6,908 nt of DNA, from positions 1 to 6,908 of the forward strand of contig JBFIQI010000121.1 in assembly GCA_041609715.1 (NCBI GenBank), read 5' to 3'. The notes below the pieces were generated by a model, which was not told where the DNA came from, did not search any database, and saw nothing but the letters and a program-made list of their open reading frames with translations. The translations under genes were made by a program, and so were the position numbers. Below are positions 1 to 5,559 of this stretch, piece after piece (positions within the stretch are counted from its first letter, which is position 1; every line of letters begins with the position of its first letter). The DNA comes from JABDLF01 sp041609715 (GTDB lineage Bacteria > Pseudomonadota > Gammaproteobacteria > Steroidobacterales > JABDLF01).

Positions 1-210
1 CAGCTGGAAATCGAAGTGGGTTCTGCGGGTGAGGTGGTCAATGCCCAGGTGCTTGGCGCAGTGCCGGATGGATACTACGAGGCGCAGGCACTGGATCTGG
101 TGCAGCAACGCCGCTACGATCCGGCGCCTTTGGGCAGCTATCGGCTGACCGAAGTGATCCCGTTCACTGTGACGGTAGAGGAGCCTGCCGCCCCAAGCGA
201 GTCGCGCTGA
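1..210 (+). CDS. TonB-family protein, C-terminal fragment (5' end outside window)
   Basis: Only the last 69 residues are present; the reading frame is open to the left edge and ends at TGA 208-210. The pattern is that of a TonB C-terminal domain: a strand with a GEVVNAQVLG core, then a helix containing YYEAQALDLVQQRRYDPAP (the family's 'ldeaAlealrkwrf.Pa' region), and a final strand VIPFTVTVEE. In the family this domain lies in the periplasm and contacts the TonB box of outer-membrane receptors to pass on energy from ExbB/ExbD; related domains occur in other envelope proteins. No exbB, exbD or receptor gene is visible, so the partner is unknown. The tail after the last strand (PAAPSESR) is short and probably disordered. 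The fragment could belong to a TonB paralogue or to a longer protein that merely ends in this domain. Confidence 0.75.
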   Translation, partial: QLEIEVGSAGEVVNAQVLGAVPDGYYEAQALDLVQQRRYDPAPLGSYRLTEVIPFTVTVEEPAAPSESR

Positions 211-243
211 AGCGATACCCATAACAAAAAAATTCGTCGCCAA

Positions 244-275
244 AGACCCGCTTCCCTGCCGGTCTAGGGGTTTTT
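244..275 (+). terminator. possible weak terminator after the TonB-like gene
   Basis: AGACC (244-248) can pair with GGTCT (261-265) across a 12-base loop, and AGGGG followed by a run of five T comes directly after. It lies 34 bases past the TonB-like stop, in the right place for a terminator. The stem is short and the T run does not abut it, so this is a weak call. Confidence 0.25.
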
Positions 276-290
276 ACCCAGTGCTGGATG

Positions 291-316
291 AGGGTTTTCC
301 CATATTCCCAAACCCT
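291..316 (+). repeat. 7-bp inverted repeat before the 316-741 gene
   Basis: AGGGTTT (291-297) is perfectly complementary to AAACCCT (310-316), with a 12-base loop. A near copy of the left arm, AGGGGTTTTT, occurs at 266-275 and could compete for the same right arm. The right arm reaches the first base of the TTG at 316, so if that codon is the start it would be buried in the hairpin. A function is not established. Confidence 0.35.
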
Positions 317-741
317 TGGTGGAATCACATACTTTCAATACTATGAAAATCCTATCGACGGGGGCGATCGCCTCAAAATCTGAAGGACCAGCCGGGCAGT
401 CGAAGAAAGGACAGCGGGCGGAGCAGTCATCTGTTCCGGGAGGCGATCCCGAAATTCTGCGCGCGATGCTGGACAGTATTCACGCCTACCAGGACGAGCG
501 TCTGCCCCTGCAAGCGCTAATCAGCGAGCTGGAATTCTATCTGCAGTCACTGATCATGACCGAGCATGACTGGCAGCAGACTTTTTTCCAGCGCTGGCGG
601 GACCTGGATCGGTTCAGCGCGGCGCAACTGGCGCAAGGCGACAAGATTATAACGGACGATGCGCGCGCCAGGATTGACGACACGCTGGAGGAGCTGCGTC
701 TGCTGATCATCGGCTTACTGACCAGCGGCGAGACTCGCTGA
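316..741 (+). CDS. hypothetical small soluble protein, unrecognised family
   Basis: The frame gives up to 141 residues from TTG 316, ending at TGA 739-741. I do not recognise a family. Residues 1 to about 44 are polar and low in complexity (many S, G, K and Q). From about residue 45 the protein looks well folded and alpha-helical, with a start-like PEILRAMLDSIHAYQDE segment, a WRDLDRF motif near residue 93, and a leucine-rich C-terminal helix (DDTLEELRLLIIGLL). This shape loosely recalls small helical immunity-like proteins, which is only an impression. No signal peptide or membrane segment is seen. The start is uncertain: TTG 316 and ATG 343 lack a good ribosome site, ATG 466 (residue 51) is possible, and the best Shine-Dalgarno-like run, GGGAGG at 438-443, would suit a start near residue 47 where only ATT or CTG is available. 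It stands alone, with gaps on both sides. Confidence 0.55.
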   Translation: MVESHTFNTMKILSTGAIASKSEGPAGQSKKGQRAEQSSVPGGDPEILRAMLDSIHAYQDERLPLQALISELEFYLQSLIMTEHDWQQTFFQRWRDLDRFSAAQLAQGDKIITDDARARIDDTLEELRLLIIGLLTSGETR

Positions 742-827
742 TCAAGGGATTTCGCCACCGACTTTCCGGGTCCGGCAAGCGTGCCCCTGGTATCACGGTC
801 GCGGACCTCGATGCTCTGACTACCACC

Positions 828-869
828 CGCATTTGCCCATTCAAGGCTTATGACCTCCCAGCAAATGCG
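828..869. repeat. 9-bp perfect inverted repeat with 24-base spacer
   Basis: CGCATTTGC (828-836) and GCAAATGCG (861-869) are exact reverse complements, separated by 24 bases. As RNA this would be a stem with a large loop; as DNA it would be two half-sites 33 bases apart, about three helical turns. There is no T run after it, so it is not a standard terminator. Confidence 0.5.
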
Positions 870-975
870 AAACCGGCGCAACTCCCTTGAGCTGGAGCCC
901 GGGCACTGCCATAAAAAAAGTTTTTACAGTTATGTCAGCGTCCGCGGGTGACACTCATGTTGCATAGCAGGGTGA

Positions 976-999
976 AGCAGCCGCCTGGCAACGGCTGTT
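976..999 (+). repeat. stem-loop in the leader of the 1091 gene
   Basis: AGCAGCCG (976-983) pairs with CGGCTGTT (992-999), eight pairs including one G-U, closing an 8-base loop. It lies about 90 bases before the start of the small membrane protein gene and upstream of the -10-like box, so it may be outside that transcript. No T run follows it. Confidence 0.4.
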
Positions 1000-1034
1000 C
1001 AAAGCCCGTGCGGCCTGGTTTGCAGGAGTCAAGG

Positions 1035-1040
1035 TATGAT
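1035..1040 (+). promoter_or_regulatory. possible -10 box (TATGAT) for the small membrane protein gene
   Basis: TATGAT matches five of six positions of the sigma-70 -10 consensus and lies about 50 bases before the ATG at 1091. No recognisable -35 box stands 16 to 18 bases upstream, so this would need an activator or is chance. Confidence 0.25.
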
Positions 1041-1090
1041 AGTGGCCGGGAAACCTGACCGGCAAAACATAAAGCAAGGATTTTCTGAAT

Positions 1091-1432
1091 ATGTCCCAGA
1101 CAAGCAATGACACCGGCGAGCAGCGCATGCTGGTATTGATCACTTATATACTGCACCTGGTGGGATCGGTTACGGCGGTGCCCAGCCTGATCGCCCTGCT
1201 CATCAACTATGTCAAACGCAACACCATGGCGCCTTTCGATAGCCATCACCGCTGGATGATCAGGACCTTCTGGTGGACAATCCTGTGGCTTGTCCTGAGC
1301 GCCGTGCTGGTGTTTCTGATCATCTCGGCGCCAATTGGGTGGCTGATAGGCGGCATCGCCTGGTTGTGGTGGATTTACCGTCATGTGCGAGGCCTGATTG
1401 CGCTGCTCAATGGCAGCGCACTGCCCGCATAA
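1091..1432 (+). CDS. small membrane protein, COG3671-like
   Basis: This 113-residue protein starts at ATG 1091 with an AAGGA ribosome site about 10 bases upstream and ends at TAA. A short polar N-terminus (residues 1-12) precedes three hydrophobic segments at about 13-40, 58-80 and 82-100. Between the first and second is DSHHRWMIRTFWW, which resembles the conserved 'ESHFRWQIRTFW' loop I recall from the uncharacterised COG3671 inner-membrane proteins; the end (IYRHVRGLIALLNG) also fits that family's 'YRvvRGllrLn.g' close. The length is normal for the family. Its function is unknown. It stands 80 bases before the antiporter gene on the same strand, so the two could share a transcript, but nothing else links them. 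The match to the family is from memory of its pattern. Confidence 0.75.
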   Translation: MSQTSNDTGEQRMLVLITYILHLVGSVTAVPSLIALLINYVKRNTMAPFDSHHRWMIRTFWWTILWLVLSAVLVFLIISAPIGWLIGGIAWLWWIYRHVRGLIALLNGSALPA

Positions 1433-1500
1433 TCAGAGCCTGTGAACTGTATCCTTGCGCTGCAGGGGTGCCGGGGACAATCTGTCAGGCCGCTTGAGCT

Positions 1501-1504
1501 GGAG
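1501..1504 (+). promoter_or_regulatory. ribosome binding site that decides the antiporter TTG start
   Basis: GGAG lies 8 bases before TTG 1513. Because an in-frame TGA sits at 1495-1497 and no ATG or GTG lies between it and the first membrane helix, this site supports TTG as the start codon. Confidence 0.6.
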
Positions 1505-1512
1505 ACGCCTCA

Positions 1513-3387
1513 TTGGAACATGATATTACCGCGGCCCTGGTGCTGATCGTTGCCCTTGGCGTGGGTGCGCAATGGCTTGCCTGGCGCACCCGCCTGCCGG
1601 CCATCGTGCTGCTGGCGAGTGCCGGTATTCTGGCCGGTCCGGTAGCCGCGAGCCTGGGCCTGTTTCATCTCGATCCCAGCGGCACATTCGGGCATGCGCT
1701 GCGTCCCATAGTCAGCCTGTGTGTGGCGATCATCCTGTTTGAGGGCGGACTCAATCTGCATTTTCACGAGCTCAAGGAAGCGGCCGTCGGCGTGCGGCGC
1801 CTGGTTTACGCGGGGGCACCGCTGGCCTGGGGTTTCGGCAGCCTGGCGGCGCATTACATTGGTGACCTGACCTGGCCGGTGTCACTGCTGTTTGGCGCAA
1901 TCATGGTGGTGACGGGCCCGACCGTGATTATGCCGCTGCTGCGCCAGGCAGCCCTGAATCGCCGTACCGCCTCCTATTTCAAGTGGGAAGGCATCATCAA
2001 CGATCCCATCGGCGCGCTGCTGGCCGTGCTGGTTTTTCAGTTCTTTCTTTTTGCCCAGGCCGGGAGTGGCTGGGAAGTCGTGGTGGCAGGCATTGGCAAG
2101 GCGCTGGCTTCGGGACTTCTGCTGGGCGTCGGTGGCGGTTACCTCGCTGGCAAAGCATTTCACGCAGGCCTCGTGCCGGAGTACCTCAAATCGCCGGTCA
2201 TGCTCGGGCTGGTGCTCATCGTCTACACATTGTCCAATGCGTTGCAGCATGAGGCGGGGCTGCTGGCCGTCACAATCATGGGAATTGTGATCGGCAACAT
2301 GAACCTGGCTGGCATCCAGGACATGAAGCGCTTCAAGGAATACATCACGGTCATGCTGGTGGCGGTAGTGTTCGTCCTGCTGACTGCAGATCTGGACGTG
2401 GAAGTGATTCGCACACTGGACTGGCACGGGACCGCGCTGGTTGCAGCGGTGCTGTTCCTGGTGCGCCCCGCTACCATAATGCTGGCTACGATGGGATCAA
2501 AGATGCTCATGGAGGATCGCATCCTGCTTTCCTGGATAGCGCCCCGCGGGATCGTGGCGGCGGCCACGGCAGGTGTATTCGGACCGCGCCTGGTCGACGA
2601 AGGATTTGCCAGCGCGGAATCATTGCTGCCGCTGGTGTTTGCGGTCATTTTCGCAACGGTGTTGCTGCATGGGCTTTCCATCGGCGCACTGAGCCGCCGA
2701 CTGGGTCTTGCCGCCAGGCAACGCAATGGGGTTTTACTGGTAGGCGCTTCGCCCTGGACGACCGAACTGGCGCGCACGCTTAAAGATCTTGGCGTCCCGG
2801 TGCTGGTGGTCGATAGCTCCTGGCATAACCTCCGGCAGGCCCGCCTCGCGGGGCTTCCGGTTTTTTATGGGGAAATACTCTCGGATTTCGCCGACGAGTC
2901 GGTGGAAACAGCGCACATCGGTACGCTGCTGGCGGCCACCAGTAATGACGCCTACAACGCGCTGGTTTGCACGGCAATGGCACCGGAACTGGGACGCCAG
3001 AATGTCTACCAGTTGCCCATGGGCGCAGCCAACGAAGATGATCCCCGGGGCGTCGCCCGTTCGCTGCGGGGCAAAATCGCTATCAGTAACGAGGCCCTGT
3101 ACGAGCGACTTTGGCGCAGCCAGGCACGCGGCTGGGTGTTTTACAAGACGCGCCTGACGGAGAACTATTCCTACAGTGATTTCCTCGGGGATATGGCTGC
3201 CGATGCTCAGCAAATATTGGTGCTCGATGCCGCCGGTAAAGTCAGCTTCATGTCGCCGCAGTCCGACCTGGAACCCCAGGCGGGCGACACAATTGTTTAT
3301 TTCGGTCCCGAGCGGCCCGCAGAGAAGACTGAAAAAGAAAAACCCGAAGAGGATCCCGGTAATTCTCCGCTGCCGGCCGGCGCATGA
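1513..3387 (+). CDS. CPA1-type Na+(K+)/H+ antiporter with C-terminal TrkA/RCK-like domain
   Basis: A 624-residue inner-membrane exchanger, expected to swap cytoplasmic Na+ or K+ for H+ and so help control pH and salt. Residues 1 to about 395 are a hydrophobic transport domain of roughly 12 or 13 helices. Family marks are FEGGLNL (76-82), TGPTV (134-138, the unwound-helix region), EGIINDPIG (159-167, with the ion-binding Asn163-Asp164 pair typical of CPA1) and APRGIVAA (343-350, conserved Arg345). Residues about 405-500 form a Rossmann-like TrkA-N domain with Asp434 after the second strand, followed by a TrkA-C-like part (about 555-598, ending LEPQAGDTIVYFG) and a charged tail. The usual GxGxxG is altered to GASPWT (411-416). 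TTG is the only standard start between the in-frame TGA at 1495-1497 and the first helix, and GGAG (1501-1504) stands 8 bases before it. The stop overlaps the next gene by 4 bases. The cation carried cannot be read from sequence. Confidence 0.9.
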   Translation: MEHDITAALVLIVALGVGAQWLAWRTRLPAIVLLASAGILAGPVAASLGLFHLDPSGTFGHALRPIVSLCVAIILFEGGLNLHFHELKEAAVGVRRLVYAGAPLAWGFGSLAAHYIGDLTWPVSLLFGAIMVVTGPTVIMPLLRQAALNRRTASYFKWEGIINDPIGALLAVLVFQFFLFAQAGSGWEVVVAGIGKALASGLLLGVGGGYLAGKAFHAGLVPEYLKSPVMLGLVLIVYTLSNALQHEAGLLAVTIMGIVIGNMNLAGIQDMKRFKEYITVMLVAVVFVLLTADLDVEVIRTLDWHGTALVAAVLFLVRPATIMLATMGSKMLMEDRILLSWIAPRGIVAAATAGVFGPRLVDEGFASAESLLPLVFAVIFATVLLHGLSIGALSRRLGLAARQRNGVLLVGASPWTTELARTLKDLGVPVLVVDSSWHNLRQARLAGLPVFYGEILSDFADESVETAHIGTLLAATSNDAYNALVCTAMAPELGRQNVYQLPMGAANEDDPRGVARSLRGKIAISNEALYERLWRSQARGWVFYKTRLTENYSYSDFLGDMAADAQQILVLDAAGKVSFMSPQSDLEPQAGDTIVYFGPERPAEKTEKEKPEEDPGNSPLPAGA

Positions 3388-4043
3388 AAAGGCGAGCCGA
3401 TCGCAGCGAGCGTGTGCTGATCGAAGGCCCTGTTGGTCAAATCGAATGCCTGGTCGAGGAAATAACGGGCCCCGGGGGTGATGTCGTCGCTGTCATATGT
3501 CATCCGCATCCGCTGTTCGGTGGCAGTATGGAGAACAAAGTTGTGCATACTGTGAGCCGCGCGCTGCACCGGCTTGGCATCAGCACCGTGAGATTTAATT
3601 TTCGGGGTGTCGGCCAGACCGACGGCGAGCACGACGAGGGACGTGGTGAAACCGATGACGCAGTGGCGGTCATAGACTGGGCCATGGAGCGTTTCGAGGC
3701 CCGGCAGTTGTGGCTGGCTGGTTTTTCTTTCGGCGCCTGGATTGCGGTGCGCGCTGCGGCACGGCGAGAGTGCTCACAGCTGATCACGATTGCGCCACCG
3801 GTGCAGCGTTTCGCCATTCGGGACGAGCCGCAACCGGACTGCGACTGGCTGATCGTGCAGGGCTCGGCTGACGAGTTGGTCAATAGCGATGCCGTAATCG
3901 AGTGGGTTAACGAATTGCGGCCCGGGCCAGCGCTGGTAGTGTTGCCCGATGTCGACCACTTATTTCATGGCGCCCTGACCGAATTGCGGGAAACCCTGGT
4001 CGCCAACCTGGGCGAGGAGATAGAAGATACGCCGCCTGTTTGA
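3384..4043 (+). CDS. alpha/beta hydrolase, COG2945 type
   Basis: A 219-residue cytoplasmic protein with no signal peptide. It has the alpha/beta-hydrolase order: the ICHPHPLFGGSMENKVV signature (38-54) typical of the COG2945 group, RFNFRGVGQTDG (70-81), the nucleophile elbow GFSFGAW with Ser115, an acidic residue Asp163 in QGSADELV, and His192 in DVDHLFHG. Ser115, Asp163 and His192 make a complete catalytic triad, so the enzyme should be active. The family's substrates are poorly known; ester or amide hydrolysis is the general expectation. The length fits the family (about 210-220). It starts at ATG in an ATGA overlap with the antiporter stop, so the two are probably translationally coupled. 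The TerB-like gene follows within 14 bases or overlaps it. The link with an ion exchanger is suggestive but no substrate can be inferred. Confidence 0.88.
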   Translation: MKRRADRSERVLIEGPVGQIECLVEEITGPGGDVVAVICHPHPLFGGSMENKVVHTVSRALHRLGISTVRFNFRGVGQTDGEHDEGRGETDDAVAVIDWAMERFEARQLWLAGFSFGAWIAVRAAARRECSQLITIAPPVQRFAIRDEPQPDCDWLIVQGSADELVNSDAVIEWVNELRPGPALVVLPDVDHLFHGALTELRETLVANLGEEIEDTPPV

Positions 4044-4056
4044 AAAGTTACGTGGG

Positions 4057-4479
4057 TTGCAGACCACAGAAACACCTGATCGTGAAGCCACGGTAAGGCT
4101 TGCGACGGCGGTTTTGCTGGTGGAGATGGCGCGCGCCGACTTCTTGGAACATGCCGAAGAGGCCGAGGCAATCGAGCAGATGCTGGGCAAACATTTTGAT
4201 CTGGATGCGGCCGCCAGCGAGACACTTGCCGAAGAGGCACGCGACGAGGCGGATCGCTCAGTGTCCCTGCATGATTACACGCGCAGCTTGCACCAAGCGC
4301 TCAACGATTCCGAAAAGGCGCGTGTTGTAGAAATGCTGTGGGAGGTCGCCCTGGCAGATGAGCAACTGGACAAGTATGAAGATTTCCTGGTGCGCAAAGT
4401 AGCCGATCTTCTTTACGTTCCCCATGCCGAGCTAATTCGGCTCAAGCACCAGGTGCGCGACCGAAAAGCAGCGCAATAA
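4057..4479 (+). CDS. TerB-like (COG4103) acidic helical protein
   Basis: From TTG 4057 this gives 140 residues, rich in Glu, Asp and Ala, all helical, with no signal or membrane segment. Two similar acidic helix pairs are visible: ATAVLLVEMARADFLEHAEE (16-35) and VVEMLWEVALADEQLDKYED (90-109), each running hydrophobic helix, then ADxxLxxxE/ADExLDxxE. This is the duplicated pattern of TerB-like proteins, whose acidic residues are thought to bind metal ions; the founding member belongs to tellurite resistance, but COG4103 members mostly have no assigned role. The start is doubtful: no ribosome site precedes TTG 4057, and the frame stays open upstream to a TAG at 4021-4023. Translation of 4036-4056 adds LFEKLRG, which looks like the amphipathic N-terminus expected of the family, with GAGGAG at 4014-4019. 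Start at CTG 4036 or ATA 4027 is therefore possible. It closes the antiporter-hydrolase unit and is followed by a strong terminator. Confidence 0.8.
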   Translation: MQTTETPDREATVRLATAVLLVEMARADFLEHAEEAEAIEQMLGKHFDLDAAASETLAEEARDEADRSVSLHDYTRSLHQALNDSEKARVVEMLWEVALADEQLDKYEDFLVRKVADLLYVPHAELIRLKHQVRDRKAAQ

Positions 4480-4480
4480 A

Positions 4481-4505
4481 AAACGCCCGGCCAGGCCGGG
4501 CGTTT
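4481..4505. terminator. bidirectional rho-independent terminator between convergent genes
   Basis: A 12-base arm (4481-4492, AAACGCCCGGCC) and its exact complement (4494-4505) are separated by one base; allowing for a 3-base loop this is an 11-pair GC-rich stem. On the minus strand it is followed by a TTTTTTATT tail, making a strong terminator for the HU gene (stop at 4530). On the plus strand the tail is GTTTCTCAT, weaker, ending the TerB-like unit 2 bases after its stop codon. Confidence 0.9.
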
Positions 4506-4529
4506 CTCATATAAAACCTGGAATATGGA

Positions 4530-4856
4530 TCAGGCCATTTCTTTCAGGTTTTTCAAAGGCAGTACTTTCACCACGCGACGGGCGGGCTTCGCCTTGAACA
4601 TCATTTCTTCGCCCGTAAACGGGTTGATGCCCTTGCGTGCCTTGGTGGCGGGCTTCTTGTTCACCTTGATCTTCATCAATCCGGGAACGGTAAACACACC
4701 GGGACCGCGACGACCGATATTCTTTTTGATCAGGCCGCTGAGTGAGTCAAATACTGCCGAAACCTCTTTACGGGTCAGGCCCGTATCATCAGCAATGTGG
4801 CCGAGTATCTGGCTCTTGGTAGGCGGCTTGGCGGCGGCCTTTTTCGATGCTGGCAT
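4530..4856 (-). CDS. HU-family DNA-binding protein
   Basis: A 108-residue nucleoid protein. It begins with a short basic extension (MPASKKAAAK), then the helical dimerisation part (TKSQILGHIADDTGLTRKEV, 13-32, and the following helix to about 47), the strand GPGVFTVPGLMKIKV (51-65), and the DNA-gripping arm with the tip N78-P79 in GINPFTGEE and many basic residues (ARKG, KAKPARRVVKV). HU proteins bind DNA as dimers with little sequence preference and bend it; the arm-tip proline inserts between bases. This form is longer than E. coli HupA or HupB (90 residues) and matches a subgroup with a lysine- and alanine-rich head common in proteobacteria. ATG 4854-4856 has an AAGGAGA ribosome site 5-6 bases upstream. 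It has its own likely promoter at 4917-4946 and ends at the shared terminator. Confidence 0.92.
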   Translation of the reverse strand: MPASKKAAAKPPTKSQILGHIADDTGLTRKEVSAVFDSLSGLIKKNIGRRGPGVFTVPGLMKIKVNKKPATKARKGINPFTGEEMMFKAKPARRVVKVLPLKNLKEMA

Positions 4857-4906
4857 CTAAATTCTCCTTCGCTTTCAGGCTAAATAAACAGGGCTAGGCC
4901 CCAAAA

Positions 4907-4960
4907 TTTCGGGCGAAAAATAGCACAACCAAAATCCCAATGTAAGCCCGATGCCCGAAA
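4907..4960 (-). promoter_or_regulatory. three copies of GCCCGA around the HU promoter, possible operator
   Basis: GCCCGA occurs at 4946-4951 and again at 4953-4958, 7 bases apart, just upstream of the -35 box. An inverted copy lies at 4909-4914 over the expected transcription start. The outer pair extends to a perfect 8-base inverted repeat (TTTCGGGC 4907-4914 and GCCCGAAA 4953-4960). The placement suits a regulator binding on both sides of the promoter, but no regulator is known from this window. Confidence 0.3.
4917..4946 (-). promoter_or_regulatory. likely sigma-70 promoter of the HU gene, extended -10
   Basis: On the minus strand, CTTACA (4946-4941, four of six matches) is followed after 18 bases by TATTTT (4922-4917, four of six), preceded by TGC to make an extended -10 (TGCTATTTT). 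The expected start of transcription is near 4910, giving a leader of about 54 bases before the ATG. Confidence 0.45.
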
Positions 4961-4974
4961 AAACAGGGTTTTTT
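4958..4974 (-). terminator. possible weak terminator after the DUF4426 gene
   Basis: AAAAAAC (4958-4964) and GTTTTTT (4968-4974) form a perfect 7-base inverted repeat with a 3-base centre. On the minus strand it lies 14 bases past the lipoprotein stop. It is nearly all A-T, so the hairpin is weak, and some read-through into the HU gene is likely. Confidence 0.35.
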
Positions 4975-4988
4975 GTTACTCAGCCATG

Positions 4989-5501
4989 TCATCCGGTGAA
5001 GAATTGTTTCTGGAAGCGAATTTTGTAGCTGACCTTTTCACCCGCCGGAGTGACCGCCAGGTCAAAAATCAAAGTTTCACCATCAGTCACCGGGAATTCT
5101 CCAATGTAATAAATGGCGGCATTCTCACCCTCTCCTTCGACAATTTCTCGCAACTTCACAACCTTCAGCTGCCCGGTCAGATTAGCGGCGTTTACCGAAA
5201 CTTTGCCCTTCACCGCTTGGCCAATTCCCTGCTCGGCCTTGCGTATAAGGCTGACATTCAGCATGCCGCGACTTTTACTGCGTACGATGCCATAAGCCTT
5301 GGCGACCTGCGGCGCCAGGCTATCGGTGTTAAGAGCATTGAAATGAATCCGGTAGTCGCCAAAGTCCCGGTGCGCCTCCAGGCTGCTGGGCGCCTCTTCG
5401 GATAGCTTCGGCTCAGGCTGCTGGGATGAATCGCCGCAGGCTGCGAGCAACAGGCCGGCGATTAGGCAGCAGGAAATTCGGGCTGTGACTGGCAAATTCA
5501 T
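4989..5501 (-). CDS. DUF4426 family lipoprotein
   Basis: A 170-residue exported protein. The first 22 residues form a lipoprotein signal: MNLPVTAR, a hydrophobic stretch, and the lipobox LAAC with Cys22. Gly follows the cysteine, not Asp, so sorting to the outer membrane is expected. A short linker (about 23-48) precedes the domain, which carries the DUF4426 marks FGDYRIHFNALNTDSL, VAKAYGIVRSKSRGMLNVSL, an AANLTGQL segment and AIYYIGEFPVTDGETLIFDL. The function of DUF4426 is unknown; family genes often lie near proC and yggT. The frame is open further upstream to 5597, but that would place 32 residues rich in Cys and Pro before the signal, and ATG 5501 has GGAG 10 bases upstream, so 5501 is chosen. 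A possible promoter with repeats lies just upstream, 183 bases after yggT, so it may be transcribed on its own. Confidence 0.82.
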   Translation of the reverse strand: MNLPVTARISCCLIAGLLLAACGDSSQQPEPKLSEEAPSSLEAHRDFGDYRIHFNALNTDSLAPQVAKAYGIVRSKSRGMLNVSLIRKAEQGIGQAVKGKVSVNAANLTGQLKVVKLREIVEGEGENAAIYYIGEFPVTDGETLIFDLAVTPAGEKVSYKIRFQKQFFTG

Positions 5502-5531
5502 GGTCTTGGTGCTCCATATGGATACATTATT

Positions 5532-5559
5532 ACAATAGCCGAGGGGGTGACCCGGACAA
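5532..5559 (-). promoter_or_regulatory. possible promoter of the DUF4426 lipoprotein gene
   Basis: On the minus strand, TTGTCC (5559-5554) and TATTGT (5537-5532) are separated by 16 bases, each matching four of six consensus positions. The predicted start, near 5525, lies inside the longer open frame and supports ATG 5501 as the real start codon. Confidence 0.35.

Larger units (their letters stand above)
742..1090. other. 349-base gene-poor stretch with two inverted repeats
   Basis: I see no convincing gene here; frames on the minus strand that cross it mostly mirror the neighbouring genes. It contains a 9-bp perfect inverted repeat (828-869), an A7-G-T5 tract (913-925), an 8-bp stem (976-999), and a possible -10 box before the downstream gene. 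No tRNA fold or T-tailed terminator hairpin was found for the gene ending at 741. It may be an untranslated leader, a small RNA locus or the remains of lost sequence; the bases alone do not decide. Confidence 0.5.

Noticed and set aside
363..372. GGCGATCGCC palindrome, like the HIP1 repeat of cyanobacteria
   Set aside because: Only one copy is seen and the genes are gammaproteobacterial, so chance is the simplest explanation.
537..881. 114-residue open frame on the minus strand
   Set aside because: It mirrors the gene at 316-741, is rich in Arg and Ser as shadow frames are, and has no ribosome site or family motif.
898..930. CCCGGG followed by A7-G-T5 as a terminator for the gene at 316-741
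   Set aside because: No stem of useful length precedes the tract, and the tract begins with A and not T on the plus strand.
935..1384. 149-residue minus-strand frame opposite the small membrane protein
   Set aside because: The protein is rich in His, Gln and Pro and shows no domain; the plus strand encodes a recognisable membrane protein with a ribosome site.
886..1504. 12-base direct repeat CTTGAGCTGGAG at 886-897 and 1493-1504
   Set aside because: It is short, the second copy is the antiporter ribosome site region, and no mobile element or att-like structure lies between the copies.
1882..2777. Two long minus-strand frames (181 and 184 residues) inside the antiporter gene
   Set aside because: Both lie wholly opposite well-conserved antiporter sequence and have the skewed composition (His/Gln or Ser/Arg/Thr) of shadow frames.
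2734..3213. 159-residue minus-strand frame opposite the TrkA-like domain
   Set aside because: No motif is recognisable and the plus-strand frame has clear domain structure.
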